This document shows positions 39,979 to 40,759 of a stretch of 40,759 nt of DNA, piece after piece. The DNA lies in the NCBI GenBank assembly GCA_039816825.1, contig JBCBXA010000020.1, positions 1 to 40,759 on the forward strand. Reading direction: 5' to 3'. The notes below the pieces were generated by a model, which was not told the DNA's origin, searched no databases, and saw nothing but the letters and a program-made list of their open reading frames with translations. Each line of letters opens with the position of its first letter. Positions within the stretch are counted from its first letter, which is position 1. Source of the stretch: JBCBXA01 sp039816825. Lineage in GTDB: Bacteria; Pseudomonadota; Alphaproteobacteria; Rhizobiales; Rhizobiaceae. Both the position numbers and the translations under genes were made by a program.

Positions 39979-40759
39979 ATGGAACGAACCGACGCTCTCT
40001 CCCGGCTGCAGGCTTCAGGGCAATTTGCCCTGGAGCTTGAGGCTGTCTCCAAGCACTTCGGTGCTCTGGTGGCGCTGGCAGATATCAATCTGGCGGTGCG
40101 CGCGGGCGAGCGTCGGGCCATTCTTGGCTCCAATGGCGCGGGCAAAACGACTCTGTTCAATGCGATCACCGGAGACTTCCCGACGACCACTGGTCGCGTT
40201 CGGTTCTTCGGTGAAGATGTGACGGAGATGCCCGTGCAACACAGGATCCGGCGCGGCCTGCGCCGGACCTATCAGATCTCGCAATTGTTCGGTCAGCTCT
40301 CGGTGCTGGACAATGTGTTCCTCGCTTGCCGAGGTGTGGCGTCGAAGCGCTTCTCGCTGCGCCGACCCAAGCCTTCTGACCCACGACTGGAGCAGGCGGA
40401 GACGCTGATCGAAGCAGTACATTTGACCGATGCAGCGGACACCATCGTGGCGGAGCTGTCCTACGGCCAGCAGCGGCAACTCGAGATCGCCATGGCGTTG
40501 GCCGGTGCTCCGCGCTTTGTTTTGTTCGATGAGCCCGCCGCCGGGCTTTCGCCCACCGAGCGTACCGAATTGATTGATATCCTCGGCGCGCTGCCCGCCC
40601 ACATGGGCTTCATCATTATTGAGCACGATATGGATGTGGCTCTGCGGGTCTCCGAGGCCGTCACCATGATGCACAATGGCCGGGTGTTCGCTGAAGGCAC
40701 GCCCGAAGAGATCGAAAGCGATCCGGCCGTGCAGGAACTCTATTTGGGGAGCGGCCACT
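39979..40759 (+). CDS. ABC transporter ATP-binding protein, LivG-like (3' end cut by window)
   Basis: The first 260 codons of an ABC ATPase of the Liv-type importer; the frame is open at the window end. Walker A is GSNGAGKTT, the Q-loop is in RRTYQISQLF, the signature is LSYGQQRQLE, Walker B is FVLFDEPAAG and the switch histidine is in IIEHDMD. The Liv-specific GLSPTE and QEL-Y-LG ends are present, so the protein is almost complete. The LivF partner probably follows outside. It starts 24 bp after the binding-protein stop, with no strong ribosome-binding site seen. Confidence 0.92.
   Translation, partial: MERTDALSRLQASGQFALELEAVSKHFGALVALADINLAVRAGERRAILGSNGAGKTTLFNAITGDFPTTTGRVRFFGEDVTEMPVQHRIRRGLRRTYQISQLFGQLSVLDNVFLACRGVASKRFSLRRPKPSDPRLEQAETLIEAVHLTDAADTIVAELSYGQQRQLEIAMALAGAPRFVLFDEPAAGLSPTERTELIDILGALPAHMGFIIIEHDMDVALRVSEAVTMMHNGRVFAEGTPEEIESDPAVQELYLGSGH

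Overview
The window is a gene-dense, roughly 60% GC stretch of an alphaproteobacterial chromosome or large replicon. A Hyphomicrobiales/Rhodobacterales-type host is the best guess, based on the phn gene order, the imelysin operon, the Ldh2/DUF3726 cluster and the TIM-barrel regulator. I see no rRNA, tRNA, CRISPR array, insertion sequence or integrase. Both ends cut through genes: phnE on the left and an ABC ATPase on the right.

Layout. (1) 1-4971: end of a phosphonate-use locus: PhnE permease, then a canonical Pho box, then DUF1045 2H-phosphoesterase, phnM, phnN and phnX with overlapping start and stop codons. C-P lyase salvage enzymes and the phosphonoacetaldehyde hydrolase of the alternative 2-AEP route lie side by side. 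(2) 5300-10870: an iron-type operon: a small Cys/His-rich unknown, imelysin, di-haem oxidoreductase, a second imelysin lacking the HxxE histidine, and a Tat-exported DUF1513 propeller. (3) 10902-17705: a LysR regulator divergent from an Ldh2-type dehydrogenase, a ketoglutarate-semialdehyde-type ALDH, an atypical M19 dipeptidase, a 559-aa unknown and a DUF3726 protein, apparently one catabolic operon. (4) 17751-20124: NmrA-type reductase and alpha/beta hydrolase, divergent from a TetR regulator with two matching operators between them.

(5) 20710-31605 is the most unusual part. It starts with a subtilisin-like protease behind a structured leader, then two small unknown genes. Next comes a winged-helix/TPR regulator followed by a tight operon: a collagen-like Gly-Ala-Thr repeat fused to a PAP2/vanadium-haloperoxidase-type phosphatase, a second subtilase with a large insertion before its serine, and a papain-like protease fused to an alpha/beta serine hydrolase. 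All visible catalytic residues are kept and none of these enzymes has an obvious signal peptide. Two lower-GC genes, a membrane protein and an exported protein, close the block. I do not recognise this combination as a named system. It is the best candidate here for an undescribed multi-hydrolase system, perhaps defensive, competitive or developmental; its function is not shown by the sequence.

(6) 31703-36352: a Gfo/Idh/MocA dehydrogenase and a TIM-barrel sugar isomerase, divergent from an odd regulator that joins a PEP-hydrolase-type TIM barrel to a degenerate sigma54-activator AAA region and a Fis helix-turn-helix. A truncated paralogue of its barrel lies convergent and overlapping. (7) 36671-40759: a branched-chain amino-acid/amide-type ABC importer (two permeases, binding protein, first ATPase).
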